In this document: positions 54,376-62,974 of the stretch, one piece after another
Numbering within the stretch: position 1 is the stretch's first letter
Layout: each line of letters begins with the position of its first letter
Notes under the pieces: model-generated
Told to the model about the DNA's origin: nothing
The model's database searches: none
What the model saw: only the letters and a program-made list of their open reading frames with translations
Made by a program: the position numbers and the translations under genes
From: Bifidobacterium aquikefiri
GTDB lineage: Bacteria > Actinomycetota > Actinomycetes > Actinomycetales > Bifidobacteriaceae
Length of the DNA: 64,000 nt
Assembly: GCF_002259795.1 (NCBI RefSeq)
Contig: NZ_MWXA01000003.1
Coordinates: forward strand, 124,001 to 188,000
Direction: 5' to 3'

Positions 54376-56316
54376 CTAGATTTGGGTCACGATATGTGGA
54401 GTCCGATGGACAATGTCAGACTCCACATATTCCCATGTGTGCTTGATATCGGTCTTTGAGAGACGGTGGGCATTGATGATGACGCATAGGAGCGAACATG
54501 TCATCGCCAGTCCTGCTATGGCAGGTGTAAGCAGCCATCCGGTGAAGGGATAGAGAATACCCATGGCAAACGGTATGCCAACGACGTTGTAGATCAATGC
54601 CCAAACGAGATTCTCGCGCATATTGCCAATGGTTTGTCGAGAGAGCGATATGGCATGTAACACTCCCTGCATGTCGCCGCTAAGAATCGTAATATCTGCC
54701 GACTGCATGGCTTGATTGGATGCCGTACCGAGGGCGAAGGCAACATCGGCTTCATCGAATGCCAGGGTATCTTTCTCGCTGTCGCCAACCATGGCGACCA
54801 ACCCACTGCCCGAGTTCTGATCGACGAAGTGGCGTATCCATTGAGCCATTTCAACATTGCGCTCATGCAATGAAGGTTGGGGCTTGTGCTGAATGTCGGA
54901 TTGCATGTTTGCGTCATTCGGCACCGCTAGCGGAATGATTTCGTCTACGCCAAATTCGGATGCCTGACGCATCGTGTCGGCGCTCGTGTCGTGTGTAAAC
55001 ATGCCAATCGAAATTCCCGCCTTGTGCAGCGCTGCTGAGGTTTCCTTGGGATTTCTCGTGTCGTGGGTGGAGAGCATGTCAGCTTCGAAGAAAATCTTGG
55101 TAATGCTGCGCGCTCTTGACAATGACAGGCCGGAAGACATGAGAATGCCTTGGGTTGCCCCCAGATTCATTGCTACGAAAGCGGAAAGCGGTGTCGCCAG
55201 GGCGAGGGCGCAGGGGCAGGCGACGATCAGCACGCTGATTCCTGTAACCAAGGCATGTGAAAGGCGTGGTTGTGGCCCGACGACAATCCAGATCGCGAAG
55301 GTCCAGATGGCCAGAATGATGACTGCTGTCACGATGATTCTGCTGAGCCTGAGTGCGAGTGTCTGCAATGGTGCAGAAGTGCTGCGAGCCTTGGAAACCA
55401 AGGCAATGATGTGTCCGAGAACGCTGTTCGTAGCGATGGCGGTGACCTGCACAAGAATCGAACCTTGAACGACGAGTGAAGTCGCGCAGACTTTGCGGCC
55501 ATACTCGATATGGATGGATTGACTGTTGCCTGTTATTGAGGAGTCATCGATTCTTGCAGAGCCTCCGACAACCAGTCCGTCCGCAGGGATGCGCTCGCCA
55601 ACGCCGACGAGCACCACGTCGCCGGATCGTAACGTCGAGGTTTCGGCATCTTCGATGGGGATTGCATCGAGATTGAGATTGTCGTTCGTATGATTGCCCG
55701 TTTTCAGAGAGGAAGCAACCTGTGCGGACACCTTATGGGAATTTTGCGGATATAGCCGTTGCAATGCCGAAACCGCCTCGCCGGAACCGGCGCGAACCTT
55801 ATCTTCCAGAAGTTTGCCCAGCAAGACCAGGGTGATGATGATGCCGACTGATTCAAAATAGGGATCCCGTGATCCGACGGGCAGTACATCCGGTGCGAAG
55901 CATACAAAAAGGCTGTAGAGATATGCGGCCCAAGCGCCGAGTGAGACGATGGAATCGATGTTCGGTGCACGATGGACAATGCCGCGCCAGCCATCATGAT
56001 GAATGGTTCTGCCACAATAAAACATTACTGGCGTGATGAGTATTGCCTGAATCCAAGGACTGCGGAGCCATTGAGGTACCAGGATATCGCTGAGCAAGGG
56101 AAGCATGATGATCAGAAAGACCGGTATCGTCAGTAACGCCGCAATGATGAGCAGGCGTTGCGTCATGGTAATGCTGCTGGGGGAATCCTTGTCGGGTGGC
56201 TCACCGATAGGGACGCTCTCCATCTGACCTTTCGGAAAGAAGAACCACAGCATGAGCCAGGTCAAGGCTCCTGCAACGACTATGGTGATTCCAAGCATGA
56301 ATATGTCGAATCCCAT
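54376..56316 (-). CDS. Degenerate P1B-type ATPase-like membrane protein (catalytic motifs lost)
   Basis: A 646-residue intact frame with the membrane plan of copper-type P1B ATPases: about eight helices, the CPC metal motif at 367-369 (VACPCALALATPL) and the YN of the seventh helix at 576-577. The energy-coupling parts are changed. TGES reads TGNS (262-265); DKTGT reads EADML (411-415); GDGxND reads GDSEKD (511-516); and the nucleotide-binding domain with its HP motif is absent, since the P-domain half resumes directly (HDTRNPKETSAALHKAGI). No N-terminal CxxC metal domain is seen. It cannot follow the normal phosphoenzyme cycle. AGGGAGGGTGA precedes ATG 56316. Confidence 0.88.
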   Translation of the reverse strand: MGFDIFMLGITIVVAGALTWLMLWFFFPKGQMESVPIGEPPDKDSPSSITMTQRLLIIAALLTIPVFLIIMLPLLSDILVPQWLRSPWIQAILITPVMFYCGRTIHHDGWRGIVHRAPNIDSIVSLGAWAAYLYSLFVCFAPDVLPVGSRDPYFESVGIIITLVLLGKLLEDKVRAGSGEAVSALQRLYPQNSHKVSAQVASSLKTGNHTNDNLNLDAIPIEDAETSTLRSGDVVLVGVGERIPADGLVVGGSARIDDSSITGNSQSIHIEYGRKVCATSLVVQGSILVQVTAIATNSVLGHIIALVSKARSTSAPLQTLALRLSRIIVTAVIILAIWTFAIWIVVGPQPRLSHALVTGISVLIVACPCALALATPLSAFVAMNLGATQGILMSSGLSLSRARSITKIFFEADMLSTHDTRNPKETSAALHKAGISIGMFTHDTSADTMRQASEFGVDEIIPLAVPNDANMQSDIQHKPQPSLHERNVEMAQWIRHFVDQNSGSGLVAMVGDSEKDTLAFDEADVAFALGTASNQAMQSADITILSGDMQGVLHAISLSRQTIGNMRENLVWALIYNVVGIPFAMGILYPFTGWLLTPAIAGLAMTCSLLCVIINAHRLSKTDIKHTWEYVESDIVHRTPHIVTQI

Positions 56317-56492
56317 TCACCCTCCCTGCGTGGGTATGGCAGCTCATTTTTCGTCCAGCGATGGATGCAATGCACGGGCATTGCAGCAATGCTCCCATCA
56401 TCTTCTCACTGATTGCCGGTCAATGGCGTAAAGTTCAGGCTCAAATGCGCCGATATTACGAAGCGTCCACACTTGCTGATTCTATAGAACAT

Positions 56493-57911
56493 ATGTTCGA
56501 AACTGCCTCATCTATTATCATGCTCCTTGGCCTCGCGGTGATCACCGCCATACTTGGCTTGGCAATTGGCTGGCTGCTGGGCAGGAATCAAGGTTCTGCA
56601 CATGCAGAGAACAACAGTGCTGAAAGCTTGAACCAACTGCAAGCGGAATCTGCAATGCTCAAGGACCGTCTTGAGCAGGCAAACGCTGGGGTCATTCAGT
56701 TCAAGACACAGGCGGTTGCCTTGCAGGAACAGCTGGTGTATGTAAAGAACCAATTGAGCCAGGCGCAGGCCGATGAACGCATGCGACTGCAACATGAGCG
56801 CGAGCGAGCAGATGCTGAAGCTGAGAAGAAACGCGAAGAGCAGGCAAAAACCATGCAGGAGCAAAGCAAGGTACTCAGTGCATTGGCACCTGTGCAGAAG
56901 AATCTCGATGCCCTGCAGCACAAGGTTGCGCAGATTGAAGAGGGCAGAAAGCACGAGATGGGTGCTCTCGATCAGCAATTGAAGGGACTCGGCGAGCAGC
57001 AGCTACGGCTCGGCCGCGAGACGAGCTCGTTGGCATCCGCATTGCGCAACAATAAGGTCCGAGGAGCATGGGGCGAGGCACAGCTCAAGAATATTGTCGA
57101 ATCCGCGGGTTTGCTTGAACATGTCGATTTTGACACTCAGGTTGTTGTTGAAGACGGCGACGGCAAGGTATATCGACCTGACATGGTGGTGCATCTTCCC
57201 GGCGGCAAAAGCATTCCCATTGATGCGAAGGCTCCATATTCGAACTATCAACGCGCGTGTGAGATTCCAGATACGGCTTCCGAAGATGAAATCAATCGTC
57301 GATCCGAACTGTTGAAGGCGCATGCGAAGGATCTGCGAGAGCATGTCAGGGCGTTGGGAGACAAAGCGTACTGGAATGCGTTCAAGACCGCCCCTGACTT
57401 TGTGATCGCATTCATTCCCAATGAATCCCTGCTGCAAGCAGGGCTGGAATCCGATCCGGCATTGATGGACGATGCCTTTAATCGCAAGGTTGCGCTCACA
57501 TCACCAGTAACGCTTTGGGCTGTTCTGAAATCTGTCGCGTATGCATGGCAGCAGCAGAGTCTGAGTGATGATGCCAATACCTTGTTCGAGCTGACCCGTC
57601 GTCTCTATGACCGTCTCTATACATTGGGCTCCCATGCCAACGCACTGGGCAAGTCGATCACCAATTCAGTGAAGGCATATAACAAGTTCGCAGCAACGCT
57701 CGAATCTCGGGTATTGGTCACCGCGCGCAAACTCGAGAAACTCGATAGTTCAAAGGTCATCGCAGAGGTGAGCCCGATAGAACCCAATAATGCTGACATC
57801 AGAGAACTCACGGCAGCAGAACTTGTCGACACTGATGACACGGATGACACGGATGACACTGGCGACGGTGGAGACACCGATGACAGTGGCGACACAGTTT
57901 CGAAGTCATGA
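56493..57911 (+). CDS. rmuC: RmuC family protein
   Basis: A 472-residue protein: an N-terminal membrane helix (IIMLLGLAVITAILGLAIGWLLG), ~170 residues of coiled coil, then the RmuC domain (LRNNKVRGAWGEAQLKNIVESAGLLEHVDFDTQ, PDMVVHLPGGKSIPIDAKAPYSNYQ, AFIPNESLLQAGL, TPVTLWAVLKSVAYAWQQ-like block). RmuC limits DNA inversion at short repeats and resembles a nuclease fold. The tail is an acidic DDTDDTDDTGD repeat. No ribosome site precedes ATG 56493; a TATAGA at 56483 suggests a leaderless start. It is divergent from the P1B-like gene. Confidence 0.92.
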   Translation: MFETASSIIMLLGLAVITAILGLAIGWLLGRNQGSAHAENNSAESLNQLQAESAMLKDRLEQANAGVIQFKTQAVALQEQLVYVKNQLSQAQADERMRLQHERERADAEAEKKREEQAKTMQEQSKVLSALAPVQKNLDALQHKVAQIEEGRKHEMGALDQQLKGLGEQQLRLGRETSSLASALRNNKVRGAWGEAQLKNIVESAGLLEHVDFDTQVVVEDGDGKVYRPDMVVHLPGGKSIPIDAKAPYSNYQRACEIPDTASEDEINRRSELLKAHAKDLREHVRALGDKAYWNAFKTAPDFVIAFIPNESLLQAGLESDPALMDDAFNRKVALTSPVTLWAVLKSVAYAWQQQSLSDDANTLFELTRRLYDRLYTLGSHANALGKSITNSVKAYNKFAATLESRVLVTARKLEKLDSSKVIAEVSPIEPNNADIRELTAAELVDTDDTDDTDDTGDGGDTDDSGDTVSKS

Positions 57912-57925
57912 GATAGGCTGTAGCC

Positions 57926-58621
57926 ATGAAGTCGAAACATGGTTCAGAAGAATTGAGTGACGCTTCTTGCGCAATCCTTGCCAAGAAGCTTGCCCGTTCC
58001 ATACAGGGCAAGGCCTTCAGTGAACTTGCTGATGTCACCTTCGATCACCGTGGTGCGGTGCTTATTGGCAGGGTGTTCATCAAGTCGTTGCAACGTTGCG
58101 GTTACGATCTTTCAGATTTTGATGCGGTTGGGGCGCTTACCTCGGCCGCGGTACCAATTGTCGACGCAATAATCCATACAGCGGCTGCACAGGGCAGCGA
58201 ATTGAATGCATTCGTCATGGATTTTGTGTATCCCAGCATCAAAGGTCCTTCCATTGCGGGCAAGCGGGTACTGCTGGTCGATTCATGGCTGAGCGAGAAA
58301 TCATATATTCAAACGTCTTCGCTGGTCACATTGCGCGATGGCAATGAACTCGGACTTGACTTCGGCATCATTACGAAGGAGGGTGCGACGGTCGTCGCCA
58401 TTGCCAGCCTGATTGGATCTCAACAGCAATTCGGGCATGCACCCAAGTCGGATCCGAGTCCACGGTCCTTCGAGATCGAAGCCGTGAATCCGGCGACACA
58501 GGAACATGCGACAATACCCTTTGTCATGGTTTTCGACGAAGACACACTGCGATCGCAGCTTCCCGCCGATTCAGATACCACTGTTAGATCTGAACGCGGC
58601 ATGGAGGATACTGAAGCGTGA
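57926..58621 (+). CDS. Degenerate phosphoribosyltransferase-like protein (PyrE-like)
   Basis: A 231-residue protein with the layout of a type I phosphoribosyltransferase: FDAVGALTSAAVPIVDAII (residues 65-83) stands where orotate PRTases have GG-x-GA, and GKRVLLVDSWLSEKS (112-126) stands where the PRPP motif VLVVDDxxTTG is expected. The second acidic residue and the TTG are gone. It may be an inactive or repurposed PRTase. The C-terminal ~60 residues are polar. It overlaps the next gene by 4 bases (GTGA), so it is co-translated with a SpoU methyltransferase. Confidence 0.7.
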   Translation: MKSKHGSEELSDASCAILAKKLARSIQGKAFSELADVTFDHRGAVLIGRVFIKSLQRCGYDLSDFDAVGALTSAAVPIVDAIIHTAAAQGSELNAFVMDFVYPSIKGPSIAGKRVLLVDSWLSEKSYIQTSSLVTLRDGNELGLDFGIITKEGATVVAIASLIGSQQQFGHAPKSDPSPRSFEIEAVNPATQEHATIPFVMVFDEDTLRSQLPADSDTTVRSERGMEDTEA

Positions 58622-59343
58622 GGGAGCCGAATGAAGTGACGAAGGCAGCCCTTGCCTCAGGAGAACCAACATTTCGTCCCATTGGCGTAGGTCCATGGAA
58701 TGAGACTCACGCGGATGAGCCTCGCCCGGATGATCCCAATTCACCACAATTCGATCCGCGCTTCGATACTGAACTGCTTGACGAAGGCGATCATCGCAAC
58801 GTTCTTGACCAATACCGCTACTGGACGGTTGATGCGATCAGGGACGATCTGGATCGTAAGGGGCGTCATGGTTTTGAAGTGGCTATAGAGAACTGGACCC
58901 ACGATTTCAATATTGGTTCGATGGTCAGAACTGCAAACGCATTCAGTGCCCAAACTGTGCACATTGTCGGTCCACATAAATGGAATCGCAAGGGTGCGTT
59001 GATGACCGAGCTCTATCAGCACGTTGAGCATAGCCCCAGCATCGAAAGTCTGGTAGATGAAATCCGCGCCAGAGACGAACGACAGCATGTCCATACTCGA
59101 ATCATCGCCATTGACAATGTTCCGGGGTCAGTCCCGATTGAGACTTACAGCTTTGTGGAGCATTGTCTCATGATTTTTGGCGCGGAAGGCCCAGGCCTTT
59201 CACGCAAGGCTCTTGAACTGGCCGATGATGTTGTATACATCTCGCAATACGGTTCCGTTCGTTCAATAAATGCAGGTGCAGCAGCCGCGGTTGCCATGCA
59301 TGCATGGATATCGCAGCGTGCAAAACCGGTATTCAACCTGTAA
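58618..59343 (+). CDS. SpoU/TrmH-family RNA methyltransferase
   Basis: A 241-residue SPOUT methyltransferase. EVAIENWTHDFNIGSMVRTANAFSAQTVHIVG (motif 1 with the Asn-Arg pair), LMIFGAEGPGLSRKALELAD (motif 2) and ISQYGSVRSINAGAAAAVAMHAW (motif 3) form the knotted AdoMet site. It would methylate 2'-O of a tRNA or rRNA ribose; the target is not given by the sequence. About 80 N-terminal residues are extra and acidic. The start is GTG 58618 within the upstream stop. Confidence 0.92.
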   Translation: MREPNEVTKAALASGEPTFRPIGVGPWNETHADEPRPDDPNSPQFDPRFDTELLDEGDHRNVLDQYRYWTVDAIRDDLDRKGRHGFEVAIENWTHDFNIGSMVRTANAFSAQTVHIVGPHKWNRKGALMTELYQHVEHSPSIESLVDEIRARDERQHVHTRIIAIDNVPGSVPIETYSFVEHCLMIFGAEGPGLSRKALELADDVVYISQYGSVRSINAGAAAAVAMHAWISQRAKPVFNL

Positions 59344-59389
59344 ACCATGGGTCAGAGCTGTGTCACACTGAACACATATGATGTGGATT

Positions 59390-59686
59390 ATGCCAACATT
59401 CACACGTGAAGAAATCGAGCATCTTGGTGATCTTGCCCGCATCGCGTTGACTGATGAAGAAGTCACGCGAATGCAAGGCCAATTGAATGTGATTGCCGAT
59501 GCCATTGCAAAAGTCCAGGAAGTTGCCTCTGACGACATTCCACCAACGGCCAATCCGGTACCGCTTGAGGCGTATATGCGTCCAGACGTTGCCGTGACGC
59601 CGTTGACCCAGGAGCAGGCTTTGGCGGATGCGCCTGCGACCGAGGATGGCATGTTCGTTGCACCGCGAATCATGGGCGAGGAGTGA
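59390..59686 (+). CDS. gatC: Asp/Glu-tRNA amidotransferase subunit C
   Basis: A 98-residue Gat[43 protein letters not shown], then the linker with [13 protein letters not shown]. It clamps GatA to GatB. ATG 59390 gives the usual length; ATGs at 59378 and 59381 are close by. A TATGAT at 59377-59382 may place the start at the mRNA 5' end. First of gatC-gatA-gatB. Confidence 0.95.
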   Translation: MPTFTREEIEHLGDLARIALTDEEVTRMQGQLNVIADAIAKVQEVASDDIPPTANPVPLEAYMRPDVAVTPLTQEQALADAPATEDGMFVAPRIMGEE

Positions 59687-59694
59687 GTTTGGGT

Positions 59695-61251
59695 ATGTCA
59701 CAACAGGATAATTCCCGACAGGATGATCTGGTCAGACTGTCTGCAGCCGAAATGGCTGACAAAATAAGAAACAAGCAAGTTTCCAGCCGAGAATTGGTTG
59801 AGGCTGAGCTCAAGGTCATCGAATCTGCCGAGCCAAGCATTCAGGCGTTCCTGCATATCTCCAAGGATGAAGCGTTGGCTCAGGCCGATGCCTTCGATAA
59901 GAAGCATGCCTCTGGAGACACCGAAGGTCTGCCGGAATTGGCTGGTGTGCCCATTGCGATCAAGGACATGATCGTCACGAAGGGCATTGAAACGACCGCT
60001 GCCTCGAAGATACTTGAGGGCTGGGTTCCACCATACGACGCAACCGTCATCACCAAGATCAAGGCAGCCGGAATGCCTATCCTGGGCAAGACGAACCTTG
60101 ATGAATTCGCTCAGGGTTCCTCAACCGAGCACAGTGCATACACCACAACTCATAACCCTTGGGACACTGAGCGCGTCCCCGGTGGTTCCGGTGGTGGCTC
60201 GGCTTCAGCCGTGGCATCATTCGAAGCGCCGGTTGCTCTGGGAACGGACACTGGCGGTTCCATTCGGCAGCCCGGCGCACTTACCGGCACGGTCGGCGTG
60301 AAGCCCACCTATGGTGGCGTATCACGTTTTGGTGCCATCGCCATGGCTTCCTCACTCGATCAGATTGGTCCAGTGTCAAGAACTGTTCTTGATGCCGCAC
60401 TGCTTCATGAGCTCATCGGCGGCTATGACGAGCATGACTCCACCTCCATTCCAAAGCCACTGCCTTCCATAGTGAAAGCGGCCCGCGAAGGTCAGAAGAT
60501 GGATTTGAAGGGCGTGAAAGTTGGTCTGATCAAGGAAATCTCCGGCGAAGGCTTCCAGCCCGGCGTGCAGGCTCGCTTTGACGAGGCGTTGAAGGCATTG
60601 CAGAACATGGGTGCCGAGGTCGTGGAAGTCTCATGCCCGCATCTCTCCTATGCCCTTGGCGCGTATTACATCATCATGCCTTCCGAGGTCTCAAGCAATC
60701 TTGCCCGTTACGATGGCATGCGCTATGGTCTGCGTGTGATGCCTCCTACAGGCACCGACCAGACTGCGGCCAATATGATGGCAGCCACACGTGAGGCGGG
60801 CTTCGGTGACGAGGTCAAGCGCCGTATCATTCTCGGCACCTATGCACTTTCTGCAGGCTACTACGATGCGTGGTACGGCTCGGCTCAGAAGGTTAGGACG
60901 CTGATCATTCGCGATTACGAGAACGCGTTCAAGCAATGCGATGTGCTGGTCTCTCCAACGAGCCCCAGCACGGCATTCAAGTTCGGCGAGAAGATGGACG
61001 ATCCTCTGACCATGTACCTGGAGGATGTGGCAACGATTCCTGCGAATCTTGCAGGTGTGCCAGCCATGTCGATTCCAGCCGGCCTGAGCGATGATGGCCT
61101 GCCAGTCGGATTCCAGTTCTTCGCACCACAGATGCGCGACGATCTCATGTATAAGCCTGCCGCAGCGCTCGAGGCAGCGCTCGATCAGGCTCGTGGCGGC
61201 CCGATGCTGCAATCCCTGAAGACACCGTGGCTTGAGAGCCTCGCAAAGTAA
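59695..61251 (+). CDS. gatA: Asp/Glu-tRNA amidotransferase subunit A
   Basis: A 518-residue amidase-signature subunit that releases ammonia from glutamine for the GatB reaction. The Ser-cisSer-Lys triad is visible: Lys in [10 protein letters not shown], Ser in [13 protein letters not shown] and the nucleophile Ser in [15 protein letters not shown] 59695 is preferred. GTG 59683, overlapping the gatC stop (GTGA), is also possible. Confidence 0.97.
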   Translation: MSQQDNSRQDDLVRLSAAEMADKIRNKQVSSRELVEAELKVIESAEPSIQAFLHISKDEALAQADAFDKKHASGDTEGLPELAGVPIAIKDMIVTKGIETTAASKILEGWVPPYDATVITKIKAAGMPILGKTNLDEFAQGSSTEHSAYTTTHNPWDTERVPGGSGGGSASAVASFEAPVALGTDTGGSIRQPGALTGTVGVKPTYGGVSRFGAIAMASSLDQIGPVSRTVLDAALLHELIGGYDEHDSTSIPKPLPSIVKAAREGQKMDLKGVKVGLIKEISGEGFQPGVQARFDEALKALQNMGAEVVEVSCPHLSYALGAYYIIMPSEVSSNLARYDGMRYGLRVMPPTGTDQTAANMMAATREAGFGDEVKRRIILGTYALSAGYYDAWYGSAQKVRTLIIRDYENAFKQCDVLVSPTSPSTAFKFGEKMDDPLTMYLEDVATIPANLAGVPAMSIPAGLSDDGLPVGFQFFAPQMRDDLMYKPAAALEAALDQARGGPMLQSLKTPWLESLAK

Positions 61252-61272
61252 GCATCGTAAAGGAAAAGAATC

Positions 61273-62775
61273 ATGGCTGATACATTGATGAAATTTGCCG
61301 ATGCCGTCAAGAAGTACGATCCGGTATTCGGTTTGGAAGTCCACGTTGAGCTCAGTACAAATACGAAGCTGTTCTGCCCGGCGCACATTGAATTCGGTGG
61401 TGAACCAAACTCGCAATTGACGCCGGTATCGCTCGGCTTGCCTGGCAGCTTGCCGGTTGTCAATAAGACCGCGATTGACTATGCGGTAAAGCTTGGTCTT
61501 GCATTGCACTGCGACATTGCTGAGTGGAGCCAGTTCGCCCGCAAGAACTACTTCTACCCAGACATGCCGCGTAATTATCAGATCTCCCAGTATGACAAAC
61601 CGCTGAACGGCAACGGATACCTTGATGTTGAGCTGGATGACGGCGAGATCTTCCGTGTCCCGATCGAGCGCGCGCACGTTGAGGACGATGCTGGCAAGAA
61701 CACGCATGTCGGCGGCGCCGATGGTCGCATCGAAGGTGCCGATCACTCCCTCTGCGACTACAACCGTGCTGGCGTACCGCTGATTGAGATTGTGACCAAG
61801 CCAGTCGAGGGCGCAGGCGCACGGGCCGCCGAAATTGCAGGTGCTTACGTTCGCACGATTCGTGACATCGTCCGCGCACTGAACATTTCCCACGCTCGCA
61901 TGGAGCAGGGTAATATGCGTGCCGATGTGAACATTTCACTGCGTAAGACGCAGCAAGATCCATTGGGAACGCGTTCCGAAACCAAGAATGTGAACTCATT
62001 CAAGGGCATCGAGAAGACACTGGTATACGAGATTCGCCGTCAGGCCGCCATTCTCGACAAGGGTGGTGAAATCCTTCAGGAAACCCGTCACTGGGACGAA
62101 TCCACGCAGACTACGGCCGGCGGCCGTGTGAAGTCCGATGCCAACGATTATCGTTACTTCCCGGATCCTGATCTGGTCATGGTTCACGTCACCAAGAGCC
62201 ACATCGAGGAATTGGCGGCACACATGCCTGAAATGCCTCGTGAACGCAGGGCACGCTTGAAGGCCGAGTGGAAATTCTCTGATTTGGAGATGCGTGATGC
62301 GGTGAACGCAGGAGCGCTCGATCTGATTGAAGAGACCGTCAAGGCTGGAACCGATGCAGCCGGTGCTCGCAAGTGGTGGATGGGCGAACTGTCCAGAATC
62401 GCCAACGAGCAGGGTGTATCGCTTGAAGAGCTTTCGATCACGCCGCACAACGTTGCCGATGTTCAGAACATGGTTACCACAGGCAAGCTCAACGATAAGC
62501 TCGCCAAGCAGACCGTTGCGGGTGTACTCGCCGGTGAAGGAACACCTGCCGAGGTCGTTGCCAAGCATGGATATCAGGTCGTTTCCGATGATGGTGCTTT
62601 GGAAAGTGCCGTCGTTGAGGCTCTTGACAAGAACCCTGATGTTGCTGAAAAGTTGCGCTCCGGCAACATGAAACCCATGGGAGCAATCATTGGTGCCGTA
62701 ATGCGCGCAACGCATGGTCAGGCAGATGCCAAGGCTATCAGCAAGATCGTCATTCAGAAGGTTCGTCAGGGTTGA
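61273..62775 (+). CDS. gatB: Asp/Glu-tRNA amidotransferase subunit B
   Basis: A 500-residue GatB that activates the side chain of misacylated Glu-tRNA-Gln or Asp-tRNA-Asn and amidates it. [63 protein letters not shown] and RYFPDPDL are family blocks. The YqeY-like tail domain closes the protein. Ribosome site AAAGGAAAAG precedes ATG 61273, 21 bases after gatA. This complex supplies Gln-tRNA (and perhaps Asn-tRNA) in cells without GlnRS. Confidence 0.97.
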   Translation: MADTLMKFADAVKKYDPVFGLEVHVELSTNTKLFCPAHIEFGGEPNSQLTPVSLGLPGSLPVVNKTAIDYAVKLGLALHCDIAEWSQFARKNYFYPDMPRNYQISQYDKPLNGNGYLDVELDDGEIFRVPIERAHVEDDAGKNTHVGGADGRIEGADHSLCDYNRAGVPLIEIVTKPVEGAGARAAEIAGAYVRTIRDIVRALNISHARMEQGNMRADVNISLRKTQQDPLGTRSETKNVNSFKGIEKTLVYEIRRQAAILDKGGEILQETRHWDESTQTTAGGRVKSDANDYRYFPDPDLVMVHVTKSHIEELAAHMPEMPRERRARLKAEWKFSDLEMRDAVNAGALDLIEETVKAGTDAAGARKWWMGELSRIANEQGVSLEELSITPHNVADVQNMVTTGKLNDKLAKQTVAGVLAGEGTPAEVVAKHGYQVVSDDGALESAVVEALDKNPDVAEKLRSGNMKPMGAIIGAVMRATHGQADAKAISKIVIQKVRQG

Positions 62776-62894
62776 TTTTCCACTCCGAATTTCCGCTGGT
62801 TGCGCATGCAATGACTGGGCATGACCTGAATGCCAAGGTTTTGCTGGGAAGTGTCTCGGCAATCAGCGGAATATGGGGTTGTTTTTCAATGATT

Positions 62895-62917
62895 CACTGT
62901 TGGTAATACCAACGGTG
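62895..62917. promoter_or_regulatory. 23-bp dyad upstream of the GNAT gene
   Basis: CACTGTTGGT-AAT-ACCAACGGTG is a dyad with one mismatch in ten pairs, located 58 bases before the GNAT start. Size and symmetry fit an operator for a dimeric repressor. A TACTAT at 62930-62935 is a possible -10 box downstream of it. Confidence 0.45.
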
Positions 62918-62974
62918 GAGATACCGCAGTACTATCGTATCGGATAAGAAACCGTCGAATTCGAGAGTGGCATT

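Noticed and set aside
54392-54430. Perfect 12-bp inverted repeat at the 3' end of the P1B-like gene as a terminator
   Set aside because: It lies inside the coding sequence and has no T-run on either strand; it may be a stabilising stem but was not called.
60691-61893. Minus-strand frame of 400 codons opposite gatA and gatB
   Set aside because: It is a mirror of well-conserved gatA/gatB codons with no start signal or recognised product.
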